64,000 bases of DNA, taken from Streptomyces olindensis (GTDB lineage Bacteria > Actinomycetota > Actinomycetes > Streptomycetales > Streptomycetaceae). The stretch's first letter is position 1. Each line of letters begins with the position of its first letter. The stretch spans positions 196,775 to 260,774 of the forward strand of contig JJOH01000017.1 in NCBI GenBank assembly GCA_000696115.1, in the 5' to 3' direction. The notes below the pieces were generated by a model. That model was given only the letters and a program-made list of their open reading frames with translations. It did not search any database and was not told the origin of the DNA. Positions 16,666-29,966 of this stretch are shown piece after piece. The translations under genes were made by a program, and so were the position numbers.

Positions 16666-16735
16666 TCCCTTTTCCGGGTACGCGCGTCCGCGGCCTGGGT
16701 TAACGTGCGGGAACCGGATGGGAACGGGGGGACGT

Positions 16736-17593
16736 ATGCAGGGCACGACCGTGCGCCGAGCGGGTCTGGTGCTCGCGCTGGTGACCGCGCTGGCGGGGCC
16801 GGCCGCCTGCACCTCCCCGGACCCCGCCGACCGCCCCGGCGAGGACACCCGCGCCCCGCGCGGCAGCTCCCAGACCGCCCTGCGCTCCGCCGAGCGCGCC
16901 ACCGAGCGGGCCGGCTCCGCCCGGGTCGAGTCCACGACCACCATGGGCTCCCTGATGTCCATGACCGCCGACGGCACCCTCGGCTGGGGCGACGGCATCA
17001 CCGGCACCCTGACCATCACGTACACCGGCGGCACCGTCGCCGACACCGTGCGGCGGCTCGGCAGCACCTCGATGGAGGCCCGCTACCTGCCCGACGCCTA
17101 CTACGCGCGCATGGGCGAGAAGTTCGCCGAGCAGACCGGCGGCAAGAACTGGATCAGGTACGCCTACGACGACCTGGGGGCCCTGGCCGGCGGCTCCGGG
17201 ACCCACCTCGGCGACCGAATGCGCTCCAGCACGCCCAACCAGACCCTGAAGCTCCTGCTGGCCTCCGAGGACGTCCGGAAGGTCGGCGAGGAGACCGTGC
17301 GCGGCCGGCCCGCCACGCACTGGTCCGGCACCGTCGAGGCGGCGGACGTCACCGACACCGCCCTGCGGAAGCAGCTCACCGAGGCCGGTGTCACCACCGA
17401 GACCGTCGACATCTGGATCGACAAGCGGAACCTGCTCGTCAAGAAGGTGGAGAAGGCCCGGACGGCGACGGGCCCGATGACCCAGACCGCCCACTACGGC
17501 GACTACGGCGTGCGGGTCCGGGCCGAGCGGCCTCCACTGTCCGACACCGGGGACTTCGAGGACCTGATGCGGAAGCGGACCGGTACGCCCTGA
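16736..17593 (+). CDS. LppX/LprG-like lipoprotein
   Basis: 285 residues from ATG 16736, chosen because a GGGGGGA ribosome site ends 4 bases before it. The signal peptide MQGTTVRRAGLVLALVTALA ends in a lipobox GPAAC (Cys25). The mature part has SAERATERAGSARVESTTTM, a run resembling the LppX_LprAFG domain (hydrophobic pocket between a curved beta sheet and helices), and the C-terminal VDIWIDKRNLLVKKVEKART typical of these proteins. Homologues carry lipids or siderophore-like molecules across the envelope; the ligand here is unknown. The next gene is a paralogue. Confidence 0.82.
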   Translation: MQGTTVRRAGLVLALVTALAGPAACTSPDPADRPGEDTRAPRGSSQTALRSAERATERAGSARVESTTTMGSLMSMTADGTLGWGDGITGTLTITYTGGTVADTVRRLGSTSMEARYLPDAYYARMGEKFAEQTGGKNWIRYAYDDLGALAGGSGTHLGDRMRSSTPNQTLKLLLASEDVRKVGEETVRGRPATHWSGTVEAADVTDTALRKQLTEAGVTTETVDIWIDKRNLLVKKVEKARTATGPMTQTAHYGDYGVRVRAERPPLSDTGDFEDLMRKRTGTP

Positions 17594-17647
17594 CCTCCCC
17601 GAGAATGCGGATAGATCACTTGTGCCCCTCTGGTATAGGCTCGCCGC

Positions 17648-17663
17648 CTTGCTGTGCAGCAAG
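17648..17663. promoter_or_regulatory. 16-bp palindrome upstream of the second lipoprotein gene
   Basis: CTTGCTG / CAGCAAG, perfect arms around TG, 23 bases before the ATG of the lipoprotein gene. It follows a TATAGG box (17634-17639) and so lies close to the likely transcription start: either an operator or a 5'-UTR hairpin. Confidence 0.4.
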
Positions 17664-17686
17664 CATGTATTCCTTGGGGGGAATCA

Positions 17687-18520
17687 ATGAGAAAGACATC
17701 CATACCTGCCGCCGGCCTGGGCGCTCTGATTCTCGCCGCCGGTGCCGTCGGCTGCGGATCCGAGCAGTCTCCGGAGATGACGCCCGCGGCCGCCGTCGCC
17801 AAGGCGGCCAAGAACACGGAGGACATCACGTCCCTCCACTACCGCATGAGCGGTACGGCGCCGGAGTCCGGCAAGGTCGAGGGCGAGGCGTCCATGCGCC
17901 TGAAGCCCACGATCGCCATGAGCATGAAGGTCTCGGCGTCCGGCCAGGCGGCCACCGCCGGTGAGACCGAGATCCGTCTCGTCGACAAGGCCATGTACAT
18001 CGGTGGGGGAGCCGAGATGGCCAAGGAGATGGACGGCAAGACCTGGATGAAGTTCGACCTGTCCGGCTCCGACGCCGGCAAGGAGCTGGACCAGCTGGGC
18101 TCCACCAGCCAGGCCGAGCAGAACCCGGCGGCGGAGTCCACCTTCCTCACGGGCGCCAAGGACGTGAAGAAGGTCGGCTCCGAGAAGGTCGACGGCGTCG
18201 AGACGACCCACTACACCGGCACGGTCACCCTCGCCGACCTGCGCGCCTCCCTGAAGAAGGAGGACGCGGAGACCCGCGAGCGGCGCGAGAAGAGCGTCAA
18301 GCAGTACGAGAAGATGGGCATCGACAAGCTCACGATGGACATGTGGGTCGACGGTGACGACCGCACCAAGCAGTTCCGGATGAAGGGCGACGCCGACAAG
18401 GGCCCGCTCGACATGACCATCACCTTCCTCGACTACAACAAGCCGGTGGAGATCAAGGCGCCGCCCGCCAAGGACGTCGCCGACCTCGCCGACCTGTTCA
18501 AGGACCTCGAGGCGAGCTGA
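17687..18520 (+). CDS. LppX/LprG-like lipoprotein, paralogue
   Basis: 277 residues from ATG 17687, preceded by GGGGGGA. Signal peptide [20 protein letters not shown] ends in lipobox AVGC (Cys23). The body shares with the preceding gene the pattern [15 protein letters not shown], an internal [29 protein letters not shown] and [20 protein letters not shown]. The order and spacing of these blocks show the two genes arose by tandem duplication and then diverged. Surface-anchored; probably a carrier of a hydrophobic ligand, as for the LppX_LprAFG family. It has its own ribosome site and probably its own promoter. Confidence 0.82.
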   Translation: MRKTSIPAAGLGALILAAGAVGCGSEQSPEMTPAAAVAKAAKNTEDITSLHYRMSGTAPESGKVEGEASMRLKPTIAMSMKVSASGQAATAGETEIRLVDKAMYIGGGAEMAKEMDGKTWMKFDLSGSDAGKELDQLGSTSQAEQNPAAESTFLTGAKDVKKVGSEKVDGVETTHYTGTVTLADLRASLKKEDAETRERREKSVKQYEKMGIDKLTMDMWVDGDDRTKQFRMKGDADKGPLDMTITFLDYNKPVEIKAPPAKDVADLADLFKDLEAS

Positions 18521-18833
18521 TCCGTCCGGTCCCTCCGATCCGTCGTACGGGCGGATTTGCTTGACAGCGATTCGTTCCCGTACCCTCCTACAGAAGCCAA
18601 AGACCGCTGGTCGTTACCGCGCGCTCGGACGAGGGCGCGGTGGCCGAAGGATCCGCTGAAACGGCGGACGGCCCGCGCAGGTGACACAGGAGAAGCTCCC
18701 GGAGTCCGCCGCCCCCGTGCGTGCGTGAAACCGGTCGAGCTACGCCCCGTGCGCTTGCGCCGGGGCGTTTCGTTTTCCCCAGTCCTCCTTCGGGTCCGCG
18801 CGGTCCGAATCACCCGGAAGGAGGCCGAGGCTC
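18521..18833 (+). promoter_or_regulatory. rplJ-rplL leader region with candidate promoter
   Basis: 313 bases. TTGACA at 18561-18566 is a perfect -35; the best -10 is TACCCT (18581-18586) at a short 14-base spacing, and an alternative pairing TTGCTT (18557) with TACCCT has 18. The transcript would then carry a leader of more than 200 nt with paired segments at 18625-18720 and the terminator-like hairpin at 18742-18768. This is where L10 leaders bind the L10-L12 complex in other bacteria; feedback control here is an inference. Confidence 0.6.
18742..18768 (+). terminator. Attenuator-like hairpin in the rplJ leader
   Basis: ACGCCCCG pairs with CGGGGCGT, extended inside by GCG/CGC, followed by TTCGTTTT. 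It has terminator form but sits 65 bases before rplJ and downstream of the candidate promoter, as expected for an attenuator in the leader. Confidence 0.6.
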
Positions 18834-19364
18834 ATGGCGAGGCCTGACAAGGTCGATGCCGTCGAGGAGATGCGGGACAAGTTCCGCAACTCCAATGGCG
18901 CCGTCGTTACCGCGTACACCGGTCTCACCGTGGCTCAGCTCCAGCAGCTGCGCCGTTCACTCGGTGAGAACGCTCAGTACCGTGTGGCGAAGAACACGCT
19001 GACCAAGATTGCGGCCAACGAGGCCGGGATCACCACGATCGACGACCTCTTCACCGGTTCGTCGGCCGTCGCCTTCGTGACCGGTGACCCGGTCGAGGCG
19101 GCGAAGGGTCTCCGTGACTTCGCCAAGGACAACCCCAACCTGGTCATCAAGGGCGGCGTCCTTGACGGCAAGGCGTTGTCCGCCGATGAGATCAAGAAGC
19201 TTGCGGACCTCGAGTCCCGCGAGGTTCTGCTCTCCAAGCTGGCCGGTGCCTTCAAGGCGAAGCAGTCCCAGGCTGCCTCCGTCTTCCAGGCGCTGCCGTC
19301 GAAGCTCGTCCGCACCGTGGACGCGCTCCGTGCCAAGCAGGACGAGCAGGGCGGTGCCGAGTAA
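18834..19364 (+). CDS. rplJ: 50S ribosomal protein L10
   Basis: 176 residues: [51 protein letters not shown], the L10 core that binds 23S rRNA, and a C-terminal helix ([20 protein letters not shown]) that holds L7/L12 dimers. With L12 it forms the ribosomal stalk that recruits EF-Tu and EF-G, both encoded in this window. GGAGG precedes the ATG. It is followed after 115 bases by rplL. Confidence 0.96.
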   Translation: MARPDKVDAVEEMRDKFRNSNGAVVTAYTGLTVAQLQQLRRSLGENAQYRVAKNTLTKIAANEAGITTIDDLFTGSSAVAFVTGDPVEAAKGLRDFAKDNPNLVIKGGVLDGKALSADEIKKLADLESREVLLSKLAGAFKAKQSQAASVFQALPSKLVRTVDALRAKQDEQGGAE

Positions 19365-19479
19365 CTCGGCTCGCATCCCGGCCGCCGCTGCCTGAACGCG
19401 GCGACCGTAGCGGGCCACACGTACGCCCGCCTCACATGTACATCCGGCACCTGCCGATTTAGTGGAAGGACCGCCAATC

Positions 19480-19869
19480 ATGGCGAAGCTCAGCCAGGAA
19501 GACCTGCTCGCGCAGTTCGAGGAGATGACCCTCATCGAGCTCTCCGAGTTCGTGAAGGCGTTCGAGGAGAAGTTCGACGTCACCGCCGCCGCGGCCGCCC
19601 CGGTCGTCGTCGCCGGTGGTGCCGGTGCCGCCGCCGGCGCCGAGGCCCCGGAGGAGAAGGACGAGTTCGACGTCATCCTCTCCGGCGCCGGTGACAAGAA
19701 GATCCAGGTCATCAAGGTCGTGCGCGAGCTCACCTCCCTGGGCCTGAAGGAGGCCAAGGACCTGGTCGACGGTGCGCCGAAGCCGGTTCTGGAGAAGGTC
19801 AACAAGGAGGCCGCCGACAAGGCGAAGGAGGCCCTCGAGGGCGCCGGTGCCTCCGTCGAGGTCAAGTAA
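19480..19869 (+). CDS. rplL: 50S ribosomal protein L7/L12
   Basis: 129 residues from ATG 19480. The N-terminal dimerisation domain ([20 protein letters not shown]) is joined by an Ala/Gly/Val-rich hinge ([20 protein letters not shown]) to the C-terminal factor-binding domain ([40 protein letters not shown]). L12 is present in several copies per ribosome and contacts GTPase factors. AGTGGAAGGA lies before the start. A terminator follows. Confidence 0.97.
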   Translation: MAKLSQEDLLAQFEEMTLIELSEFVKAFEEKFDVTAAAAAPVVVAGGAGAAAGAEAPEEKDEFDVILSGAGDKKIQVIKVVRELTSLGLKEAKDLVDGAPKPVLEKVNKEAADKAKEALEGAGASVEVK

Positions 19870-19926
19870 GACCTCCCGGATCCGCCAGGATCCACGACAC
19901 GTCCCCCTGGACGTGTAACGCGTAAG

Positions 19927-19968
19927 CGCCGAGGAGCGATCATCCATCCGGGTGGTCGCTCTTCGGCG
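19927..19968 (+). terminator. Terminator of the rplJ-rplL unit
   Basis: Arms CGCCGAGGAGCGA (19927-19939) and TCGCTCTTCGGCG (19956-19968) pair with one G-U; the stem continues inside as TCATCC/GGGTGG with G-U pairs. It lies 58 bases after the rplL stop. Confidence 0.75.
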
Positions 19969-19993
19969 TTTCAGGGGTCCGGCCACGGTTGCC

Positions 19994-20021
19994 TTGCACC
20001 CCCGGTGGCGGGGGGTATGGT
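19994..20021 (+). promoter_or_regulatory. Candidate upstream promoter of rpoB-rpoC
   Basis: TTGCAC (19994-19999), 16-bp spacer, TATGGT (20016-20021), about 420 bases upstream of the rpoB start, just after the rplL terminator. Confidence 0.45.
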
Positions 20022-20233
20022 GATCTTCGTCGTGTCTCTGGGACGGCCCCGGTTCGGGCAGGGGGGCCTTGACGAACCGCACGCAGCGCGCAATTCTCAG
20101 GACGCGTCGTCACAACGATCCGAATCCGAGGCATGGATCGGCGACGAAGAGGGCAGTATCAACGTGCGTTGAGGGCAGGGCCTTGTCGCAGGAGCGGAAC
20201 AACGAGGGTCAACACGGGTCTGACAACCCGGAC

Positions 20234-20262
20234 TGGACATCAGTGTGCCGAGTGGCTACACT
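20234..20262 (+). promoter_or_regulatory. Candidate main promoter of rpoB-rpoC
   Basis: TGGACA (20234-20239), 17-bp spacer, TACACT (20257-20262). It leaves a leader of about 175 nt before the TTG start of rpoB. The 574-base stretch 19870-20443 holds this, the upstream candidate and the rplL terminator; I see no gene in it. Confidence 0.6.
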
Positions 20263-20443
20263 GACCCTTTGCGCTGCCTGTTAGCTGTCCCCTGCCCGTC
20301 ACCAGGGGTCTGCCCTCGCCCGAGCATCGAGACAAGACCACGTCCGACCAGGCCTTTCGGCCCCGTCGGCCCAGCTTGTCTCCGTGTACGGGAGAGGGGC
20401 CGGTACGCGCGTAGTGAGTCCGAGCCCTCGGAAGGACCCCCTC

Positions 20444-23400
20444 TTGGCCGCCTCGCGCAACGCCTCGACCGCGAATACGAACAACGGCGCCAGCACCGCC
20501 CCGCTGCGCATCTCTTTTGCAAAGATCAAGGAGCCTCTCGAGGTTCCCAACCTGCTCGCGCTGCAGACCGAGAGCTTCGACTGGCTGCTCGGCAACACGG
20601 CCTGGCAGAGTCGGGTCGAGGAGGCTCTGGAGAACGGTCAGGACGTCCCCACCAAGTCCGGGCTCGAGGAGATCTTCGAGGAGATCTCCCCGATCGAGGA
20701 CTTCAGCGGGTCGATGTCGCTGACGTTCCGGGACCACCGCTTCGAGCCGCCGAAGAACTCGATCGACGAGTGCAAGGAGCGCGACTTCACGTACGCGGCC
20801 CCGCTCTTCGTCACGGCCGAGTTCACCAACAACGAGACCGGCGAGATCAAGTCCCAGACGGTCTTCATGGGCGACTTCCCGCTCATGACCAACAAGGGCA
20901 CCTTCGTCATCAACGGCACCGAGCGTGTCGTGGTGTCGCAGCTGGTCCGTTCCCCCGGTGTCTACTTCGACTCCTCCATCGACAAGACGTCCGACAAGGA
21001 CATCTTCTCCGCCAAGATCATCCCGTCCCGGGGTGCCTGGCTGGAGATGGAGATCGACAAGCGCGACATGGTCGGTGTGCGCATCGACCGCAAGCGCAAG
21101 CAGTCCGTCACCGTCCTGCTCAAGGCGCTCGGCTGGACCACCGAGCAGATCCTCGAGGAGTTCGGCGAGTACGAGTCCATGCGCGCCACCCTGGAGAAGG
21201 ACCACACCCAGGGCCAGGACGACGCGCTGCTCGACATCTACCGCAAGCTGCGCCCGGGCGAGCCCCCCACGCGTGAGGCCGCGCAGACGCTGCTGGAGAA
21301 CCTGTACTTCAACCCCAAGCGCTACGACCTGGCCAAGGTCGGCCGCTACAAGGTCAACAAGAAGCTGGGCACGGACACCCCGCTGGACGCCGGGATCCTG
21401 ACCGTCGAGGACATCATCGCGACGATCAAGTACCTGGTGAAGCTGCACGCCGGCGAGACCGAGACGGTCGGTGACAACGGCACCTCCGTGGTCGTCGAGA
21501 CCGACGACATCGACCACTTCGGCAACCGCCGCCTGCGCAGCGTCGGCGAGCTCATCCAGAACCAGGTCCGTACGGGTCTGGCGCGTATGGAGCGTGTCGT
21601 CCGCGAGCGGATGACGACCCAGGACGTCGAGGCGATCACGCCGCAGACCCTGATCAACATCCGGCCGGTCGTCGCCTCCATCAAGGAGTTCTTCGGCACC
21701 AGCCAGCTGTCGCAGTTCATGGACCAGAACAACCCGCTGTCGGGTCTGACGCACAAGCGGCGTCTGTCCGCGCTCGGCCCGGGTGGTCTGTCCCGTGAGC
21801 GGGCCGGCTTCGAGGTCCGTGACGTGCACCCCTCGCACTACGGCCGCATGTGCCCGATCGAGACCCCCGAAGGCCCGAACATCGGTCTGATCGGCTCGCT
21901 CGCCACCTACGGCCGCGTGAACGCGTTCGGTTTCGTCGAGACCCCGTACCGCAAGGTGTTCGAGGGCCAGGTCACCGACCAGGTCGACTACCTCACGGCC
22001 GACGAGGAGGACCGCTTCGTCATCGCGCAGGCCAACGCGCCGCTGACGGACGACCTCCGCTTCGCCGAGGCCCGCGTGCTCGTCCGCCGCAAGGGCGGCG
22101 AGGTCGACTACGTCGGCCCCGAGGACGTGGACTACATGGACGTCTCGCCGCGCCAGATGGTGTCGGTCGCGACCGCCATGATCCCCTTCCTGGAGCACGA
22201 CGACGCCAACCGTGCCCTCATGGGCGCGAACATGATGCGTCAGGCCGTGCCGCTGATTAAGTCCGAGTCCCCGCTCGTCGGCACCGGCATGGAGTACCGC
22301 TCCGCGGTCGACGCCGGCGACGTGGTCAAGGCCGAGAAGCCCGGTGTGGTCCAGGAGGTCTCCGCGGACTACATCACCACCGCCAACGACGACGGCACGT
22401 ACATCACGTACCGTCTGGCCAAGTTCGCCCGCTCCAACCAGGGCACCTCGGTCAACCAGAAGGTCATCGTCAACGAGGGCGACCGGATCATCGAGGGCCA
22501 GGTCCTGGCCGACGGTCCGGCCACCCAGAACGGCGAGATGGCGCTGGGCAAGAACCTGCTCGTGGCGTTCATGCCGTGGGAGGGTCACAACTACGAGGAC
22601 GCGATCATCCTGTCGCAGCGCCTCGTGCAGGACGACGTCCTCTCCTCGATCCACATCGAGGAGCACGAGGTCGACGCCCGTGACACCAAGCTCGGCCCCG
22701 AGGAGATCACCCGGGACATCCCGAACGTCTCCGAGGAGGTCCTCGCCGACCTCGACGAGCGCGGCATCATCCGTATCGGTGCCGAGGTCATCGCCGGCGA
22801 CATCCTCGTCGGCAAGGTGACCCCGAAGGGTGAGACCGAGCTGACCCCCGAGGAGCGCCTGCTGCGCGCGATCTTCGGTGAGAAGGCCCGTGAGGTCCGT
22901 GACACCTCGCTGAAGGTGCCGCACGGCGAGACCGGCAAGGTCATCGGCGTCCGCGTCTTCGACCGCGAGGAGGGCGACGAGCTTCCCCCCGGTGTGAACC
23001 AGCTGGTGCGCGTCTACGTCGCGCAGAAGCGCAAGATCACCGACGGTGACAAGCTCGCCGGCCGCCACGGCAACAAGGGCGTCATCTCGAAGATCCTGCC
23101 GATCGAGGACATGCCGTTCCTGGAGGACGGCACCCCGGTCGACATCATCCTCAACCCGCTGGGTGTGCCGTCCCGAATGAACCCGGGACAGGTCCTGGAG
23201 ATCCACCTCGGCTGGCTCGCCAGCCAGGGCTGGGACGTCTCCGGCCTGGCGGAGGACTGGGCGCAGCGCCTGCAGGCGATCGACGCCGACCAGGTCCCGC
23301 CGCGGACCAACGTCGCGACGCCGGTCTTCGACGGTGCCCGTGAGGACGAGCTGGCCGGTCTGCTGAACCACACCATCCCGAACCGCGACGGCGAGCGCAT

Positions 23401-23929
23401 GGTGCTCCCGTCCGGCAAGGCCCGGCTGTTCGACGGCCGCTCCGGCGAGCCGTTCCCGGACCCGATCTCGGTCGGGTACATGTACATCCTCAAGCTGCAC
23501 CACCTGGTCGACGACAAGCTGCACGCCCGCTCGACCGGTCCGTACTCCATGATCACCCAGCAGCCGCTGGGTGGTAAGGCTCAGTTCGGTGGCCAGCGCT
23601 TCGGTGAGATGGAGGTGTGGGCGCTGGAGGCGTACGGCGCCGCCTACGCCCTCCAGGAGCTGCTGACCATCAAGTCCGACGACGTCACCGGCCGCGTGAA
23701 GGTCTACGAGGCCATCGTCAAGGGCGAGAACATCCCCGAGCCCGGCATCCCCGAGTCCTTCAAGGTGCTCATCAAGGAGATGCAGTCTCTCTGCCTGAAC
23801 GTGGAGGTGCTGTCCAGCGACGGTATGTCCATCGAGATGCGTGACACCGACGAGGACGTCTTCCGCGCTGCGGAGGAGCTCGGCATCGACCTGTCCCGGC
23901 GTGAGCCGAGCAGCGTCGAAGAGGTCTGA
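20444..23929 (+). CDS. rpoB: DNA-directed RNA polymerase subunit beta
   Basis: 1161 residues from TTG 20444, read as [20 protein letters not shown] after the initiator; GGAAGGA lies 7 bases upstream and the length equals the known Streptomyces protein, which decides against upstream starts. The rifampicin pocket is wild-type: [20 protein letters not shown] (His437) then [11 protein letters not shown] (Arg440, Ser442), so rifampicin sensitivity is expected. Also seen: [20 protein letters not shown], the Mg/NTP region [24 protein letters not shown] and the C-terminal [20 protein letters not shown]. It forms the catalytic core with RpoC and the RpoA dimer. Confidence 0.98.
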   Translation: MAASRNASTANTNNGASTAPLRISFAKIKEPLEVPNLLALQTESFDWLLGNTAWQSRVEEALENGQDVPTKSGLEEIFEEISPIEDFSGSMSLTFRDHRFEPPKNSIDECKERDFTYAAPLFVTAEFTNNETGEIKSQTVFMGDFPLMTNKGTFVINGTERVVVSQLVRSPGVYFDSSIDKTSDKDIFSAKIIPSRGAWLEMEIDKRDMVGVRIDRKRKQSVTVLLKALGWTTEQILEEFGEYESMRATLEKDHTQGQDDALLDIYRKLRPGEPPTREAAQTLLENLYFNPKRYDLAKVGRYKVNKKLGTDTPLDAGILTVEDIIATIKYLVKLHAGETETVGDNGTSVVVETDDIDHFGNRRLRSVGELIQNQVRTGLARMERVVRERMTTQDVEAITPQTLINIRPVVASIKEFFGTSQLSQFMDQNNPLSGLTHKRRLSALGPGGLSRERAGFEVRDVHPSHYGRMCPIETPEGPNIGLIGSLATYGRVNAFGFVETPYRKVFEGQVTDQVDYLTADEEDRFVIAQANAPLTDDLRFAEARVLVRRKGGEVDYVGPEDVDYMDVSPRQMVSVATAMIPFLEHDDANRALMGANMMRQAVPLIKSESPLVGTGMEYRSAVDAGDVVKAEKPGVVQEVSADYITTANDDGTYITYRLAKFARSNQGTSVNQKVIVNEGDRIIEGQVLADGPATQNGEMALGKNLLVAFMPWEGHNYEDAIILSQRLVQDDVLSSIHIEEHEVDARDTKLGPEEITRDIPNVSEEVLADLDERGIIRIGAEVIAGDILVGKVTPKGETELTPEERLLRAIFGEKAREVRDTSLKVPHGETGKVIGVRVFDREEGDELPPGVNQLVRVYVAQKRKITDGDKLAGRHGNKGVISKILPIEDMPFLEDGTPVDIILNPLGVPSRMNPGQVLEIHLGWLASQGWDVSGLAEDWAQRLQAIDADQVPPRTNVATPVFDGAREDELAGLLNHTIPNRDGERMVLPSGKARLFDGRSGEPFPDPISVGYMYILKLHHLVDDKLHARSTGPYSMITQQPLGGKAQFGGQRFGEMEVWALEAYGAAYALQELLTIKSDDVTGRVKVYEAIVKGENIPEPGIPESFKVLIKEMQSLCLNVEVLSSDGMSIEMRDTDEDVFRAAEELGIDLSRREPSSVEEV

Positions 23930-24022
23930 CGGGAGTCCGGGGGCCTGCGCTTCGCAGGTCCCCGGCCCCAGGACCCCCGTTTCAGACCAAAGACTTACAA
24001 CCCTGAGAGGGATTGACGCATA

Positions 24023-27922
<3,900 letters not shown>

Positions 27923-27939
27923 GCGAGTCGCTTGAACGG

Positions 27940-27969
27940 AGGGCGGCCATCCTTTGGGGTGGCCGCCCT
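27940..27969 (+). terminator. Terminator of rpoB-rpoC
   Basis: Arms AGGGCGGCCA / TGGCCGCCCT pair perfectly around a 10-nt loop, 17 bases after the rpoC stop. Confidence 0.88.
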
Positions 27970-28200
27970 TCGGCGTTCCCGCGGCGAGGGGGCGGGGCGG
28001 TGCGAGGAGTCTCGTACGCCCTGCTCCGGGCTTCGGGGCCGCCGAGCCTCTCCGCGACCCCGCGGAGCGCTCCCGGGCGCACCGGCGGCGCGGGCGGGCG
28101 CCGCCTGGCCGACGCTTCACCCCTGGCCGCTGACGCCCCGGTGCGGGAAAGCCCCGGATCGGCGCATCATGGAAGGACTCCGGTTCCGGGGAGGTGCTCC

Positions 28201-28722
28201 GTGTCGCAGCCGCCCTATCCGTCCTGGCAGCCCTGGCAGGGGGCCAGGGTGCCGTCGATGCTGGCCTCGCACGCCGATCGGGAGCGGGCCGTGGACGTGC
28301 TCAGAGCGGGATACGGCGAGGGGCGGTTGGAGCACGCGGAGTTCGAGAAGCGGGTGGCGCGGGCGTATGCCGCGCGGACCGTGGGGGAGCTGGCGCTGCT
28401 CGTCGCGGATCTGCCCCAGGGGCCCCTGCCGCAGTCGGTGCCGGCCGTGTCCGTGCCGCCGGCGTTCCTGCCGGTGCCGCGGCCGCAGACGAACGGGAAG
28501 GCGGTCGCCGCCGCGGTGTGCGGGCTGCTGTGCGTGCCGAGCATGGGGCTGACCGGGATCCCGGCCGTCGTCCTCGGGCATGTGGCGCGGGCCGAGATCC
28601 GCAGCCGCGGGGAGCTGGGGGACGGGCTCGCGCTGACCGGGCTCGTACTCGGATGGTTGTCCACGGCAGGCTGGGCACTCGTCCTGGTGTTGCTCACCGT
28701 GGTGTCCATCGCGGCCGGCTGA
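28201..28722 (+). CDS. DUF1707 and DUF4190 domain membrane protein
   Basis: 173 residues from GTG 28201, with GGGGAGG upstream. Residues about 23-72 (SHADRERAVDVLRAGYGEGR, EHAEFEKRVARAYAARTVGE) are a DUF1707 domain, a short helical module common in actinomycete regulators and membrane proteins. A proline-rich linker follows, then two membrane segments (VAAAVCGLLCVPSMGLTGIP and GWLSTAGWALVLVLLTVVSI) of DUF4190 with the intervening GHVARAEIRSRGELGDGLAL. Function unknown. It lies alone between rpoC and the str operon. Confidence 0.82.
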   Translation: MSQPPYPSWQPWQGARVPSMLASHADRERAVDVLRAGYGEGRLEHAEFEKRVARAYAARTVGELALLVADLPQGPLPQSVPAVSVPPAFLPVPRPQTNGKAVAAAVCGLLCVPSMGLTGIPAVVLGHVARAEIRSRGELGDGLALTGLVLGWLSTAGWALVLVLLTVVSIAAG

Positions 28723-28859
28723 TCATGCGCAGGACACGCATGCGAGGAATGCGTGCGAGGAATGTGTGCAAATCGGACAGCCGCCACTGAATTGAAGATC
28801 GACAACGGCCGAGGGTCTTGACATGTCCCGCCTGGCGATGCGGGCGGCGCCCATTTGTT

Positions 28860-28888
28860 TTGACCGCAGCGAATGCGATAGGTACGCT
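28860..28888 (+). promoter_or_regulatory. rpsL promoter
   Basis: TTGACC (28860-28865), 17-bp spacer, TACGCT (28883-28888): a close main-sigma match. The -35 is identical to those of the rpsJ and rplM promoters in this window. Confidence 0.7.
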
Positions 28889-29007
28889 CAGACCTTGTGC
28901 CTGGGGTGTGCCCTGGCTCCCGTGCGTGCCTTCAACCGCACGGCGAGCTGATACCGGCCACCGTAATCTGCGCTTAATTCTGCCTGGCGGCGGGAGTCCG
29001 CGGGATT

Positions 29008-29032
29008 CGACACACCCGACCGCGTGGGTCGG
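29008..29032 (+). ncRNA. Shared r-protein leader element (copy in rpsL leader)
   Basis: 25 nt beginning CGACAC and ending GGGTCGG, with a hairpin CCGACC-GCGTG-GGTCGG. The same 25 nt with one change lies in the rpsJ leader at 36387-36411. It ends 50 bases before the rpsL start codon. Candidate cis-acting RNA; no known family name is assigned. Confidence 0.55.
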
Positions 29033-29082
29033 CGACGTTCCAGGTTAGCTGTACCCATCGGCACACAGAAACCGGAGAAGTA

Positions 29083-29454
29083 GTGCCTACGATCCAGCAG
29101 CTGGTCCGCAAGGGCCGGCAGGACAAGGTCGAGAAGAACAAGACGCCCGCACTCGAGGGTTCCCCTCAGCGTCGTGGCGTCTGCACGCGTGTGTTCACGA
29201 CCACCCCGAAGAAGCCGAACTCGGCCCTCCGTAAGGTCGCGCGTGTGCGTCTGACCAGCGGCATCGAGGTCACGGCCTACATTCCGGGTGAGGGACACAA
29301 CCTGCAGGAGCACTCCATCGTGCTCGTGCGCGGCGGCCGTGTGAAGGACCTGCCGGGTGTTCGCTACAAGATCATCCGCGGCTCGCTCGACACCCAGGGT
29401 GTCAAGAACCGCAAGCAGGCCCGCAGCCGCTACGGCGCCAAGAAGGAGAAGTAA
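29083..29454 (+). CDS. rpsL: 30S ribosomal protein S12
   Basis: 123 residues from GTG 29083, GGAGAAG just upstream. Decoding-centre loops are wild-type: [19 protein letters not shown] with Lys43 and [16 protein letters not shown] with Lys88, the positions where streptomycin resistance mutations arise, so sensitivity is expected. First gene of the str operon. Confidence 0.98.
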   Translation: MPTIQQLVRKGRQDKVEKNKTPALEGSPQRRGVCTRVFTTTPKKPNSALRKVARVRLTSGIEVTAYIPGEGHNLQEHSIVLVRGGRVKDLPGVRYKIIRGSLDTQGVKNRKQARSRYGAKKEK

Positions 29455-29456
29455 GA

Positions 29457-29927
29457 ATGCCTCGTAAGGGCCCCGCCCCGAAGCGCCCGGTCATCATCGA
29501 CCCGGTCTACGGCTCTCCTCTGGTGACCTCCCTGATCAACAAGGTGCTGCTGAACGGCAAGCGCTCCACCGCCGAGCGCATCGTCTACGGCGCCATGGAG
29601 GGCCTGCGCGAGAAGACCGGCAACGACCCGGTCATCACGCTGAAGCGCGCTCTCGAGAACATCAAGCCGACCCTCGAGGTCAAGTCCCGCCGTGTCGGTG
29701 GTGCCACCTACCAGGTTCCGGTCGAGGTCAAGCCCGGCCGTGCCAACACCCTGGCGCTGCGCTGGCTCGTCGGTTACTCCCGCGCCCGTCGCGAGAAGAC
29801 CATGACCGAGCGTCTGCTCAACGAGCTCCTCGACGCCAGCAACGGCCTGGGCGCCGCTGTGAAGAAGCGCGAGGACACGCACAAGATGGCCGAGTCCAAC
29901 AAGGCCTTCGCGCACTACCGCTGGTAG
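29457..29927 (+). CDS. rpsG: 30S ribosomal protein S7
   Basis: 156 residues: [40 protein letters not shown], the beta ribbon [18 protein letters not shown], and NKAFAHYRW at the end. S7 nucleates the 30S head and lies at the E site. It starts 2 bases after the rpsL stop with its ribosome site (AAGGAGAAG) inside the rpsL coding end. Confidence 0.98.
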   Translation: MPRKGPAPKRPVIIDPVYGSPLVTSLINKVLLNGKRSTAERIVYGAMEGLREKTGNDPVITLKRALENIKPTLEVKSRRVGGATYQVPVEVKPGRANTLALRWLVGYSRARREKTMTERLLNELLDASNGLGAAVKKREDTHKMAESNKAFAHYRW

Positions 29928-29966
29928 TCGCAGACCCCATCGAGACCGAGAGAAGACTGAAGCCTT

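Larger units (their letters stand above)
28723..29082 (+). promoter_or_regulatory. str operon leader region
   Basis: 360 bases between the DUF1707 gene and rpsL. No gene is seen. It contains the rpsL promoter (28860-28888), a leader of about 185 nt, and the hairpin element at 29008-29032 that recurs in the rpsJ leader. Confidence 0.7.

Noticed and set aside
21700-21900. Possible rifampicin-resistance changes in rpoB
   Set aside because: His437, Arg440 and Ser442 and the surrounding residues are the wild-type ones.
29083-29454. Possible streptomycin-resistance changes in rpsL
   Set aside because: Lys43 and Lys88 are unchanged.
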